Counted from the stretch's first letter, positions 7,302-16,084 are shown. The stretch: DNA of 64,000 nucleotides from Kitasatospora sp. NBC_01287 (GCF_026340565.1 NZ_JAPEPB010000001.1:806001-870000); one strand, 5' to 3'. A program made the numbers and translations. Notes: generated by a model from the letters alone, not told the origin.

Positions 7302-8843
7302 ATGACAGAATCATGGGTCAATTCGGCCCAGCGCATCGGTCGTGACCTGCACCTGGACCTCACCGGCCCGGGCAGCAGGCGGGCCGTGCTGATCCGGGCG
7401 CTGCGCGAGGCGGTACGGGACGGGCGGCTGGCCCCGGGCACCCGGCTGCCGCCGTACCGCTCACTCGCCGCCGACCTGGGTCTGGCCCGCAACACGGTCG
7501 CCGACGCCTACGCGGAGCTGGTCGCCGAGGGCTGGCTGACGGCCCGGCAGGGCTCCGGTACCCACGTCGCGGAGCGGACCCGCCCCCGCCGCACCAGCCC
7601 GCCCACCGCACCCGCCGCGCCACCCACCACACCTCACGGGCAGGCCGCCGCACCCCCCGAGCAGCCCGAGCAGCCCGAGCAGCCCCGGCACAACCTGCGC
7701 CAGGGCCAGCCGGATCCCGCCTCCTTCCCGCGCGGCGCCTGGCTGGCCGCCGCCCGCCGGGCGCTGACCGCCGCACCGACCGAGGCCTTCGGCCCGGGTG
7801 ACCCGCGCGGCCGGGCCGAGCTGCGCCGGGCGCTGGCCGACTACCTGGCCCGCGTCCGCGGCGTGCGCACCGACCCGGAGCGGATCGTGGTCTGCTCGGG
7901 CGTCGCGCACGCGCTGCGGCTGCTCTTCGGCGGCCAGGTGCTGCGCGGGCGGCTGGCGGTGGAGGGCTACGGGCTGCCGTTCCACCGCGCCCTGCTGGAG
8001 CGGGCGGGGGTGCGCACCGACCCGCTGACCGTGGACGAGCACGGGGCGCGCACCACCGAGCTGGCCCGGCTGCCGCGCCCGCGCGCGGTGCTGCTCACAC
8101 CGGCCCACCAGTTCCCGACCGGTGCCGCGCTCGGCCCCGAGCGGCGCGCGGCGGCGATCGACTGGGCGCGCGGCAGTGAGGGGCTGATCCTGGAGGACGA
8201 CTACGACGGCGAGTTCCGGCACGACCGCCAGCCGGTGGGCGCGCTGCAGGGGCTGGACCCGGACCGGGTGGTCTACCTCGGCTCGGTCAGCAAGAGCCTG
8301 TCGCCCGCGGTACGGCTGGGTTGGCTGGTGCTGCCGGAGCGGCTGGTCGGCCCGGTGCTCGCGGCCAAGGGCGAGCGGGAGGCCTGGGCGAGCGTGCTGG
8401 ACCAGCTGACCCTGGCCGAGCTGATCGAGTCCGGTGCCTACGACCGCCACATCCGCCGGATGCGCCTGCGCTACCGCCGCCGCCGTGACCAGTTGGTGAC
8501 CGCGCTGGCCGAGCGCACCCCGCACCTCGCCCCGACCGGCATCGCGGCCGGCCTGCACGCGGTGCTGCGCCTGCCACCGGGGACCGAGGCGGCCGCCTAC
8601 TGGGCAGCCGCCGCGCAGGGCATCGCGCTGGACGGGCTGAGCACCTTCCGCCATCCGGAGGCCACCGGGACCGGGCCGGCGGGGCTGGTGATCGGCTACG
8701 CGACGCCGTCGGAGCACGCCTATCCAGCGGCGCTGGCAGCGCTCTGCGGGGTTCTCCGGGTGACGGTCCCGGCACCGCTCCGAGGCCCGGCGGCAGCCCC
8801 GGACGGCGCGACACGGCGGCAATCGTCCGAACATCCGCGCTGA
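7302..8843 (+). CDS. MocR/PdxR-type regulator (GntR HTH plus aminotransferase fold)
   Basis: The product is 513 aa. An N-terminal winged HTH of GntR type (RLPPYRSLAADLGLARNTVADAY, about residues 48-70) is joined by a Pro/Gln linker to a class I aminotransferase fold. The PLP lysine lies in YLGSVSKSLSPAVRLGW. MocR proteins bind PLP and usually activate a neighbouring gene. The divergent AhpD-like gene is the obvious target, although typical MocR targets are PLP synthesis or aminotransferase genes. The linker contains QPEQPEQPEQP tandem repeats. Confidence 0.92.
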   Translation: MTESWVNSAQRIGRDLHLDLTGPGSRRAVLIRALREAVRDGRLAPGTRLPPYRSLAADLGLARNTVADAYAELVAEGWLTARQGSGTHVAERTRPRRTSPPTAPAAPPTTPHGQAAAPPEQPEQPEQPRHNLRQGQPDPASFPRGAWLAAARRALTAAPTEAFGPGDPRGRAELRRALADYLARVRGVRTDPERIVVCSGVAHALRLLFGGQVLRGRLAVEGYGLPFHRALLERAGVRTDPLTVDEHGARTTELARLPRPRAVLLTPAHQFPTGAALGPERRAAAIDWARGSEGLILEDDYDGEFRHDRQPVGALQGLDPDRVVYLGSVSKSLSPAVRLGWLVLPERLVGPVLAAKGEREAWASVLDQLTLAELIESGAYDRHIRRMRLRYRRRRDQLVTALAERTPHLAPTGIAAGLHAVLRLPPGTEAAAYWAAAAQGIALDGLSTFRHPEATGTGPAGLVIGYATPSEHAYPAALAALCGVLRVTVPAPLRGPAAAPDGATRRQSSEHPR

Positions 8844-8903
8844 TCCCGTTCTGGTGAGCGATCCTCAGGGGTACGAGTCGGTCCATCCGAAGGGCACCTG
8901 GCC

Positions 8904-10181
8904 ATGGACTCACGCACCCGCTGGCTGATCGGCTGCCTCGCCCTGCTGCTGGCCGGCTGCGGCCCCGCCGCGGCGCCGCGCGCCGGCCTGGCCGCCACCC
9001 CGGCCGCGCCGGCCACACCGAGTGCCGTGCCCGGCGCGGCCGGCGCCGCGTCACCCGTCCCCGCCGCCGGCCCGGGCACCGCTTCCGCGCCCGCCGCCGC
9101 GCCCTCGGCCGCCGACTCCCCCTCGCTGGCCCCGCCCGCCGCGCTGACCTCCCCCGCCGCTCCGGGCGCGCCCACCCTCACCCCCGACCAGTTGGCCGGT
9201 CAGCGCGTCGTCTACTCCTACCAGGGCGCCACCGTCCCCGAGTCGCTGCTGACCGCCGTGCGCTCCGGACGGGCCGCCGGGGTGATCTTCTTCGGGGCCA
9301 ACACCGCCGACCCGGTCGCCTTCCAGCGCGCGGTCGCCGCGCTGCGCCAGGCCCAGCGGCAGAGCCCGGTGCAGCTGCCGCTGCTGCTGATGACCGACCA
9401 GGAGGGCGGCCAGATCCGCCGGCTGGCCGGGGCGCCGGACCTCTCCGCACAGGCGATCGGCCGGAGCACGAACCCACAGGCGGCCGCGGCCGAGGCCGGC
9501 AGCTCGGCCGCCCGGAACCTGAGCGCCGCCGGACTGAACGTCAACCTCGCCCCCGTGCTGGACGTCTACGCGCGGGACGGCGACTTCATCGACGCCACCC
9601 AGCGCTCCTACAGCGACGACCCGACGGCCGTGGCCTCGCTCGGCAGCGCCTTCATCACCGCGCAGCAGCAGGCCGGGGTGGCGGCGACGGCCAAGCACTT
9701 CCCGGGTCTGGGCACCGCGCCCGCCGGGGCCAACACCGACCAGGGTCCGGTCACGCTGACCGTCTCCCGGCAGCAGCTGGCCGAGGCCGACGAGGCACCG
9801 TACCCGGCCGCGATCGGCGCCGGGGTCGACCTGGTGATGGTCTCCTGGGCGGTCTACCCCGCGCTCGACCCGGACCACCCGGCCGGCCTGTCACCCGCCG
9901 TGGTCGGCGGCGAGCTGCGCGACCGGCTGGGCTTCCACGGCGTGACCGTCACCGACGCGCTGGAGGCCGGTGCGCTCAAGGCCTACGGCGGCACCGGGCA
10001 GCGTGCCGTGGCCGCCGCGCACGCGGGCATGGACCTGCTGCTCTGCTCCGCCCAGGACCCCGACCAGGGACAGGACGCCACCACCGCGCTCGCCGACGCG
10101 CTGACCACCGGCCGGTTGGACCGGACCGGCTTCGCCGCCGCGGTCGCCCGGGTCAACGCCCTGCGCGCCGGCCTGCATTGA
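8904..10181 (+). CDS. Glycoside hydrolase family 3 lipoprotein (beta-N-acetylhexosaminidase-like)
   Basis: The product is 425 aa. A lipoprotein signal peptide ends in LLAGC (Cys about residue 19), followed by ~75 Ala/Pro-rich residues that would space the enzyme from the membrane. The GH3 domain has VIFFGANTADPVAFQR, KHFPGLG and the nucleophile region GVTVTDALEAGAL. NagZ enzymes use an Asp-His dyad in the loop after KHFPG; here that loop reads GANTDQGP with no histidine, so acid/base catalysis may differ. Likely role: cell-wall recycling or chitin-oligomer trimming outside the cell. A repeat array begins at its stop codon. Confidence 0.88.
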   Translation: MDSRTRWLIGCLALLLAGCGPAAAPRAGLAATPAAPATPSAVPGAAGAASPVPAAGPGTASAPAAAPSAADSPSLAPPAALTSPAAPGAPTLTPDQLAGQRVVYSYQGATVPESLLTAVRSGRAAGVIFFGANTADPVAFQRAVAALRQAQRQSPVQLPLLLMTDQEGGQIRRLAGAPDLSAQAIGRSTNPQAAAAEAGSSAARNLSAAGLNVNLAPVLDVYARDGDFIDATQRSYSDDPTAVASLGSAFITAQQQAGVAATAKHFPGLGTAPAGANTDQGPVTLTVSRQQLAEADEAPYPAAIGAGVDLVMVSWAVYPALDPDHPAGLSPAVVGGELRDRLGFHGVTVTDALEAGALKAYGGTGQRAVAAAHAGMDLLLCSAQDPDQGQDATTALADALTTGRLDRTGFAAAVARVNALRAGLH

Positions 10182-10247
10182 CGTAGCGGTGAGTGACGTA
10201 GCGGTGAGTGACGTAGCGGTGAGTAGGGACCGGTGAGTAGGGACCGG
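10179..10247. repeat. Tandem repeat array starting at the stop codon of the GH3 gene
   Basis: Three copies of TGACGTAGCGGTGAG (10179-10223), the first supplying the gene's own TGA, followed by about two copies of TAGGGACCGGTGAG. Units carry TGA and TAG in more than one frame. Confidence 0.85.
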
Positions 10248-10294
10248 GCGAAAACCAGCTGTGCCCGACCTCCCCCACCACCTACGGTGTTCGC

Positions 10295-10990
10295 ATGCGA
10301 CGCGACAGGCAGGTACTCGTCTTCGATGCCGACGACACCCTCTGGGAGAACAACATCCGCTTCGAGCGGGCGATCGAGGCCTTCCTGGACCAGGTGGTCC
10401 CGCCCGCACCCGACCGCGCCGCCGCGCGCGCGGCGCTCGACGTGATCGAGGCGGCCAACGCCGCCACCCACGGCTACGGCGCCCAGGTCTTCCTGCGGAG
10501 CCTGGGCGAGTGCTTCGAGCAGCTGCACCGGCGGCCGGCCACCGCGGCCGAGCTGGCCGGCTTCGCGGCACTGGCCGCCACGATCACCACCGCCGAGGTG
10601 GAGCTGCTCCCCGGGGTGGCCGAGACCCTGGCCTCGCTCGCCGAGCGGCACCAGCTGCTGCTGCTCACCAAGGGCGACCGGGCCGAGCAGCAGGCCAAGG
10701 TGGACGCCTCGGGCCTGGCCGGGCTCTTCGCGGCGGTGCACATCGTGCCGGAGAAGGACGTCGTGGTGTACCGCCGGCTGGCCGAACAGCACACGCTCAC
10801 CCCCGAGCGCACCTGGATGGTCGGCAACTCGCCGAAGTCCGACATCCTGCCCGCCCGGCTGGCCGGGCTGAACGCCGTCTTCATCCCGCACCAGCACACC
10901 TGGGTGCTGGAGAACGACGCCGAACTGGACCCGCACGACGGCGGGGTGCTCCAGCTGGCGGCCTTCGCCGAGCTCGGGGAGCACTTCTGA
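10295..10990 (+). CDS. HAD superfamily hydrolase
   Basis: The product is 231 aa. Motif I is VFDADDTLWENN with the nucleophile Asp at about residue 11, motif II LLLLTKG, motif III lysine in VPEKDVVVY, and motif IV MVGNSPKSDILPA. The insert between motifs I and II is an alpha-helical cap of the phosphoglycolate phosphatase or haloacid dehalogenase type. The substrate is not determinable. The stop overlaps the next ATG (TGATG), so the NUDIX gene is translationally coupled. Confidence 0.88.
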   Translation: MRRDRQVLVFDADDTLWENNIRFERAIEAFLDQVVPPAPDRAAARAALDVIEAANAATHGYGAQVFLRSLGECFEQLHRRPATAAELAGFAALAATITTAEVELLPGVAETLASLAERHQLLLLTKGDRAEQQAKVDASGLAGLFAAVHIVPEKDVVVYRRLAEQHTLTPERTWMVGNSPKSDILPARLAGLNAVFIPHQHTWVLENDAELDPHDGGVLQLAAFAELGEHF

Positions 10991-11415
10991 TGGCCCGCCC
11001 CGAGGGCATCGCGGTCTCCTGCGTCTTCGTCTGCCACGACGGCACCGGCCGGCTGCTGCTGGCCCGGCGCGCCGCCGGCGCCCGCGACGAGCCGGGGCGC
11101 TGGGACTGCGGGGCCGGCGCGCTGGAGTTCGGCGAGAGCTTCGAGGCGGCGGTGGCCCGCGAGGTGCGCGAGGAGTACACGGCCCCGGCGCTGGCGACCA
11201 CCGTGCTCGGGGTGCGCAACGTGCTGCGCGGCGAGCCGGTGGACTCGCACTGGGTGGCCGTGGTCTGCGCGGTGCGGGTCGACCCGGCCCAGGTGGCGAT
11301 CGGCGAGCCGGCGAAGTTCGACGCGCTCGGCTGGTTCGCCCCGGACCAGCTGCCCGAGCCCCGGCACTCCCAACTCGACGCCACCCTCGCCTTGGTCGAT
11401 CTGCGGCGTTTCTGA
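10990..11415 (+). CDS. NUDIX hydrolase
   Basis: The product is 141 aa. The NUDIX box is complete: GALEFGESFEAAVAREVREE fits Gx5Ex7REUxEE. The protein would cleave a nucleoside-diphosphate-linked substrate with Mg2+. Start by TGATG overlap with the HAD gene; pairing with a phosphatase suggests a two-step nucleotide clean-up. Substrate unknown. Confidence 0.9.
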   Translation: MARPEGIAVSCVFVCHDGTGRLLLARRAAGARDEPGRWDCGAGALEFGESFEAAVAREVREEYTAPALATTVLGVRNVLRGEPVDSHWVAVVCAVRVDPAQVAIGEPAKFDALGWFAPDQLPEPRHSQLDATLALVDLRRF

Positions 11416-11452
11416 CGGTTCGGCAGGTCGACGGTCTGCCAAGCTCGGTGCG

Positions 11453-12565
11453 ATGACCGGACCACTGACCACCACCGTGACCGCCGCCCTGAGCCGGTGG
11501 ACCCTGCTGCTGCCCCCGCTGGCGGCGGTGTTGCTCCTGCTGGTCTGGGGGCGGGACCTGCCCGCCGCGGCGGCGGCGCTGACCGGCCTGGTGCTGGTGG
11601 GCGCGGTGCTGGCGGCCGTGCACCACGCCGAGGTGGTCGCGCACCGGGTCGGTGAGCCGCTCGGGTCGCTGCTGCTGGCGGTCGCGGTGACGGTGATCGA
11701 GGTCGCGCTGATCCTGACCCTGATGGTGGACGCCCCGGACAAGAACTCCACCCTCGCCCGGGACACCGTCTTCGCGGCCATCATGATCACCTGCAACGGG
11801 ATCGTCGGCCTCTGCCTGCTGCTCGGCGCGCTGCGCACCCGGGTGGCGGTCTTCAACCCGGAAGGCACCGGCGCGGCGCTGGCCACCGTGGCGACCCTGG
11901 CCACGCTCAGCCTGGCGCTGCCCTCCTTCACCACCAGCACCCCGGGGCCGCTCTTCTCGCCGACCCAGCTCACCTTCGCCTCGGTGGCCGCCCTGGTGCT
12001 GTACGGGCTCTTCGTGGCCACCCAGACGGTGCGGCACCGCGAGTACTTCCTGCCGCCCAACCTGCACGACACCCCCACCGACCCCGACCCGCACGACGAG
12101 CGCCCCACCAGCCGCGCGGCGGCCCTGAGCCTGGTACTGCTGATGATCGCGCTGATCGCCGTGGTCGGGCTGGCCAAGGCGGTCTCGCCCACCATCGAGC
12201 GCGGCGTCACCGCGGCCGGGCTGCCCGCCTCGGTGATGGGCGTGGTGATCGCGATGCTGGTGCTGCTGCCGGAGACCATCGCCGCGGTCCGTTCCGCCCG
12301 GCGCGACCAGGTGCAGATCGGGCTCAACCTGGCGCTCGGCTCGGCGATGGCCAGCATCGGGCTGACCATCCCGGCCGTGGCGCTGGCTTCGGTCTGGCTG
12401 AGCGGGCCACTGGTGCTGGGGCTGGGCGCCAGCCACCTGGTGCTGCTCGCGCTCACCGTGGCGGTGGGCACGCTGACCGTGATCCCGGGCCGGGCCACCC
12501 CGCTGCAGGGCGGGGTGCACCTGTCCGTCCTGGCCGCCTACGTGGTCCTGGCGGTCAGCCCCTAG
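11453..12565 (+). CDS. chaA: Ca2+/H+ antiporter (ChaA/CAX type)
   Basis: The product is 370 aa with about 11 membrane spans. The two alpha-repeat motifs of the CaCA superfamily are present: LAVAVTVIEVALILTLM in the first half and MLVLLPETIAAVRSARRDQV in the second, with conserved acidic residues. The N-terminal VHHAEVVAHRVGEPLGSLLL is typical of ChaA. It exports Ca2+ (possibly Na+ or K+) using the proton gradient. Its 3' end overlaps the convergent encapsulin gene by 11 bases. Confidence 0.9.
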   Translation: MTGPLTTTVTAALSRWTLLLPPLAAVLLLLVWGRDLPAAAAALTGLVLVGAVLAAVHHAEVVAHRVGEPLGSLLLAVAVTVIEVALILTLMVDAPDKNSTLARDTVFAAIMITCNGIVGLCLLLGALRTRVAVFNPEGTGAALATVATLATLSLALPSFTTSTPGPLFSPTQLTFASVAALVLYGLFVATQTVRHREYFLPPNLHDTPTDPDPHDERPTSRAAALSLVLLMIALIAVVGLAKAVSPTIERGVTAAGLPASVMGVVIAMLVLLPETIAAVRSARRDQVQIGLNLALGSAMASIGLTIPAVALASVWLSGPLVLGLGASHLVLLALTVAVGTLTVIPGRATPLQGGVHLSVLAAYVVLAVSP

Positions 12566-13382
12566 CGGAGTCGGCGGTGAGGGTGCCGGCGGTGAGCGTG
12601 ACGGCGGCCTCCGGCGAGTGGAGGGCGAAGGTCAGCGACTCCTGCAGGTAGAGCCGCACCGAGTCGGCGTCGTGGTCGAGGTAGCCGATCGACAGGTCCT
12701 GGCCCAGGTGCAGCTCGAAGTCACCGCCACGGGTGGAGAGCACCACCGCGCCCTCCAGGGCCGGCGCCCAGATGATCTCGCCGGTGACCACCCGGGCCAG
12801 GTGCTGGCGCACCGGGTAGCCGTGGTTGGAGGTCTCGTTGACGGCCGTGTAGACGTCGGCGCCCAGCAGCAGCGAGTACGGGCCGTCCACCCCGGCCAGT
12901 CGCAGGGTGCTGAGCGCGCGGCTGACCGCGTCCGGGTAGTCGACCACGTCGGCGGGCAGCGCGATCGGCGGATTGTCCGAACCGGTGCGCATCCCGGTGA
13001 TGGCGGCGGCCGGCCAGCCCTCGAAGATCGCGGTGTCCTCGGCCTGGGCGATGGTGCGGGCGGCGTCCTTGACCGGCTGCCAGTCGGGGTCCTTGGCGCC
13101 GCGCTCCACGCTGTCCACGGCGGGCCGGCTGAGCGTGAACGGCACCCGCAGCTCCACCACCGGGAGCGCCTGGCGCGCGTGCGCCTCGGTGCCGGGCACC
13201 AGTGGGCTGATCTCGCGCCGGTGGCCGGAGCCGACCGCCGCCAGCCCTGGCCCGGCCGGTCCGGCCAGGTCGACCACCCGGCGGCCGGCCAGGTGCAGGG
13301 TGAAGGTGCGCCTGGCCTCGTCCTCGATCTGCGCCCAGGCCTCGGCGGCGATCGGGGCGAGTTCGCGGTGCAGGTTGTTCAT
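12555..13382 (-). CDS. enc: Encapsulin shell protein (family 1, HK97 fold)
   Basis: The product is 275 aa, close to the usual ~265. MNNLHRELAPIAAEAWAQIE at the N-terminus, REISPLVPGTEAHARQALPVV and the C-terminal LGQDLSIGYLDHDADSVRLY are classical encapsulin/linocin segments. The protein self-assembles into a phage-like icosahedral nanocompartment. Its ATG overlaps the stop of the DyP gene (ATGA), and its SD (AGAGGAG) lies inside the last DyP codons. The DyP protein just upstream carries targeting peptides and is the cargo. Confidence 0.95.
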   Translation of the reverse strand: MNNLHRELAPIAAEAWAQIEDEARRTFTLHLAGRRVVDLAGPAGPGLAAVGSGHRREISPLVPGTEAHARQALPVVELRVPFTLSRPAVDSVERGAKDPDWQPVKDAARTIAQAEDTAIFEGWPAAAITGMRTGSDNPPIALPADVVDYPDAVSRALSTLRLAGVDGPYSLLLGADVYTAVNETSNHGYPVRQHLARVVTGEIIWAPALEGAVVLSTRGGDFELHLGQDLSIGYLDHDADSVRLYLQESLTFALHSPEAAVTLTAGTLTADSARG

Positions 13383-14527
13383 GCCGTGCTACTCCTCTTC
13401 AGGCTGCCGATCATCAGACTGCCGCTCTCCGGGCCGGTGGTCTGCGGGCCGGTGGTCTGCGGGTTTGCAGTCTGCGGGCCGGTGGTCTGCGGGTTTGCGG
13501 TCTTGAGGCTGCCGATGCCGAGCGAGCCATCGGCGCGCGCGCCCGCGCCCGCCGGCGGGGGCGGCGGGTCGTCCAGCAGATCGGCGGACGGGACGAAGAA
13601 CGACACCCCGGTCACGGCGGTGGAGAAGTCGAGCAGGCGGTCGTGGGTGCCCGGCGGCCGCCCGAGGAACATGTTCTCCAGCATCTCCTCGGTCACCGCG
13701 GGCGTGCGGCAGTAGCCGATGAAGTAGGTGCCGAACTCACCGTCCGCGTAGCTGCCGAAGGGCATGTTCAGCCGCACGATCTGCCGCTCGGTGCCGTCCG
13801 GCGCCGGGTCCAGGCTGGTGAGCGCCACGTGCGAGTCGGCGGGCTGCTCGGCGGCGGACAGCTCGATGTCGGCGAGCTTGGTGCGGCCCACCGCGTGCTC
13901 CTGCCGCTCGACCGGCAGCGCCTGCCAGGCCGCCAGGTCGTGCAGGTACTTCTGCGTGACCACGTAGCTGCCGCCGGCGAACTCCGGGTCCTCGGCACCG
14001 ATCAGCGCCGCGGCGTCGCCCTCGGCGCCCTCCGGGTTCTCGGTGCCGTCCACGAAGCCGAGCAGGTCGCGCTGGTCGAAGTAGGAGAAGCCGGCCACCT
14101 CGTCCACCACGTCCGCCGCGCCGGCCAGCCGGGCCAGCAGCTGCCCGGCCAGCTCGAAGCAGGCGTCCTGGCGCCCGGCGCGCAGGTGCAGCAGCAGGTC
14201 ACCGGGGGTGGCCGGGGCGGTGTGCCGGGGTCCGCGCAGCTCGCGGAAGGGGTGCAGTTCGGCCGGGCGCGGGCCGGCGAAGAGCCGGTCCCAGAGCCGC
14301 GAGCCGATCCCCAGCACGCAGCTCAGCTGCGCCTCGGGCACCCGGAAGCCCACCGAGCGGCGCAGCGCGGCCACCTCGGGCAGCAGTTCGCGCACCGCCG
14401 CCTCGCCGCCGGGGCGCACGGTGAGCACCAGGAAGAGCGCGGCGGCGCTCAGCGGGTCCCGGACGGCTTGCGGCCGCCGGCCGGGCCCGCTGGGGGCCCG
14501 GACGGCGGCTTCGTGCTCAGCGGTCAT
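13379..14527 (-). CDS. Dye-decolorizing peroxidase (DyP), encapsulin cargo with two targeting motifs
   Basis: The product is 382 aa. A ferredoxin-like DyP fold with the distal motif GFVDGTENP (catalytic Asp), the proximal heme-ligand His in DSHVAL, and the distal Arg in RLNMPFGSY. No Tat signal, which fits cytoplasmic encapsulation. The Pro/Ala linker after about residue 315 leads to SLGIGSLK (about 335-342), a 25-residue linker of TANPQTTGPQ repeats, and a second motif SLMIGSLKR (about 370-378). Family 1 cargos normally have one such motif. It overlaps gnd by 4 bases upstream and the encapsulin gene by 4 bases downstream. Confidence 0.95.
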   Translation of the reverse strand: MTAEHEAAVRAPSGPGRRPQAVRDPLSAAALFLVLTVRPGGEAAVRELLPEVAALRRSVGFRVPEAQLSCVLGIGSRLWDRLFAGPRPAELHPFRELRGPRHTAPATPGDLLLHLRAGRQDACFELAGQLLARLAGAADVVDEVAGFSYFDQRDLLGFVDGTENPEGAEGDAAALIGAEDPEFAGGSYVVTQKYLHDLAAWQALPVERQEHAVGRTKLADIELSAAEQPADSHVALTSLDPAPDGTERQIVRLNMPFGSYADGEFGTYFIGYCRTPAVTEEMLENMFLGRPPGTHDRLLDFSTAVTGVSFFVPSADLLDDPPPPPAGAGARADGSLGIGSLKTANPQTTGPQTANPQTTGPQTTGPESGSLMIGSLKRSSTA

Positions 14528-15966
14528 CGCTCCTGCTCGCTGCGATCCCCGGCCCAGAGGGTGTGGAAGACGCCGTCCCGGTCGGTGCGGCGGTAGGTGT
14601 GCGCGCCGAAGAAGTCGCGCTGGCCCTGGATCAGTGCGGCCGGCAGCCGGCCGGCCCGCAGCGAGTCGTAGTAGGCGAGCGCGGTGGCGAAGCCGGGCAC
14701 CGGCACGCCGAGCTGGGCGGCCGTCGAGACCACCCGGCGCCAGGCGGACTGGGCGTCGCCCAGCGCCTCCTGGAAGTACTCGTCGGTGAGCAGCGTGGGC
14801 AGCTGCGCGTCGGCCTGGTAGGCGGCCTCGATCCGGTTCAGGAACCGGGCCCGGATGATGCAGCCGCCGCGCCAGATGGAGGCCATCGCGCCCGGCGCGA
14901 TCCGCCAGCCGTACTCCGCGCTGCCGGCCTGGATCTGGTTGAAGCCCTGCGCGTAGGCGACGATCTTCGAGGCGTAGAGCGCCTTCTCCACGTCACCGGC
15001 GAACCGGTCGGCGGCGGCGCTGTCCAGCCAGGTCTCGCTCGGGCCCGGCAGGCCGCGGGCCGCCTCGCGCAGCGCCGCGCTGCCGGAGAGCGAGCGGGCG
15101 AAGACCGCCTCGGCGATGCCGCTGACCGGCACGCCGAGTTCGAGCGCGGTCTGCACCGTCCAGCGCCCGGTGCCCTTCTGCTCGGCGCGGTCCTGGACGA
15201 TGTCGACGAACGGCTGCCCGGTGGCGGCGTCGGTGTGGCCGAGCACCTCGGCGGTGATCTCGACCAGGTAGGACTCCAGGCGGTCCTCGTTCCAGGACCG
15301 GAAGATCTTGGCGATCTCGGCGGGCTGGCGCCCCGCGCCGTGCCGCAGCAGGTCGTAGGCCTCGGCGATCAGCTGCATGTCGGCGTACTCGATGCCGTTG
15401 TGCACCATCTTGACGAAGTGCCCGGCCCCGTCGGGGCCGACGTGGGTGCAGCAGGGCTCGCCGTCCACCTTGGCGGCGATCGACTCCAGCACCGGCCCGA
15501 GCGACTTGTAGGCCTCGGCGGTGCCGCCGGGCATGATGCTCGGCCCCTCCAGCGCGCCCTCCTCGCCACCGGAGATGCCGGCGCCGACGAAGTGCAGGCC
15601 GTGCTCGCGCAGCGCGGCCTCGCGCCGGCGGGTGTCCAGGAAGTGCGCGTTGCCGCCGTCGACCACGATGTCGCCTGGTTCGAGCAGCGGGACCAGTTCG
15701 TCGATCACCGCGTCGGTGGGCTCGCCCGCCTTGACCATGATGATGATCTGCCGGGGCCGTTCCAGGGCGGCGACGAACTGCTCCATCGTCTCGGTCGGCA
15801 CGAAGGCGCCCTCGTGGCCGAACTCGGCCACCAGCGCGGTGGTGCGGCCGACGCTGCGGTTGTGCAGGGCGACCCGGTGGCCGTGCCGGGCGAAGTTCCG
15901 GGCCAGGTTGCGACCCATGACGGCCAGTCCGGTGACGCCGATGTCGGCTGACTTCTGCACGCTCAT
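14524..15966 (-). CDS. gnd: 6-phosphogluconate dehydrogenase (decarboxylating)
   Basis: The product is 480 aa, normal for the long homodimeric form. It oxidatively decarboxylates 6-phosphogluconate to ribulose-5-phosphate, making NADPH. The Rossmann motif is GLAVMGRNLARNFARHGH, with NR in HNRSVGR. Catalytic blocks are DGGNAHFLDT, GAGISGGEEGALEGPSIMPG and VKMVHNGIEYADMQL. Its stop overlaps the DyP start by 4 bases. This places a central NADPH source in the same transcript as a peroxidase nanocompartment. Confidence 0.96.
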   Translation of the reverse strand: MSVQKSADIGVTGLAVMGRNLARNFARHGHRVALHNRSVGRTTALVAEFGHEGAFVPTETMEQFVAALERPRQIIIMVKAGEPTDAVIDELVPLLEPGDIVVDGGNAHFLDTRRREAALREHGLHFVGAGISGGEEGALEGPSIMPGGTAEAYKSLGPVLESIAAKVDGEPCCTHVGPDGAGHFVKMVHNGIEYADMQLIAEAYDLLRHGAGRQPAEIAKIFRSWNEDRLESYLVEITAEVLGHTDAATGQPFVDIVQDRAEQKGTGRWTVQTALELGVPVSGIAEAVFARSLSGSAALREAARGLPGPSETWLDSAAADRFAGDVEKALYASKIVAYAQGFNQIQAGSAEYGWRIAPGAMASIWRGGCIIRARFLNRIEAAYQADAQLPTLLTDEYFQEALGDAQSAWRRVVSTAAQLGVPVPGFATALAYYDSLRAGRLPAALIQGQRDFFGAHTYRRTDRDGVFHTLWAGDRSEQER

Positions 15967-16019
15967 TCAGATGACTCCAGTCGCTCGTCGGCACGGTGAC
16001 GCGGTCGGTGAGGGCGGGT

Positions 16020-16084
16020 GATCGGCACAGCGTTCGGCACGGCGTTGGGCAAAGCGTTGGACGCAGCGTTCGGCACAGCACAGT
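16020..16084. repeat. Imperfect repeats in the gnd upstream region
   Basis: Four to five degenerate copies of an ~11-14-base unit around GGCACAGCGTT, between the gnd start and the PadR promoter. Possibly part of the gnd leader; no function assigned. Confidence 0.4.
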
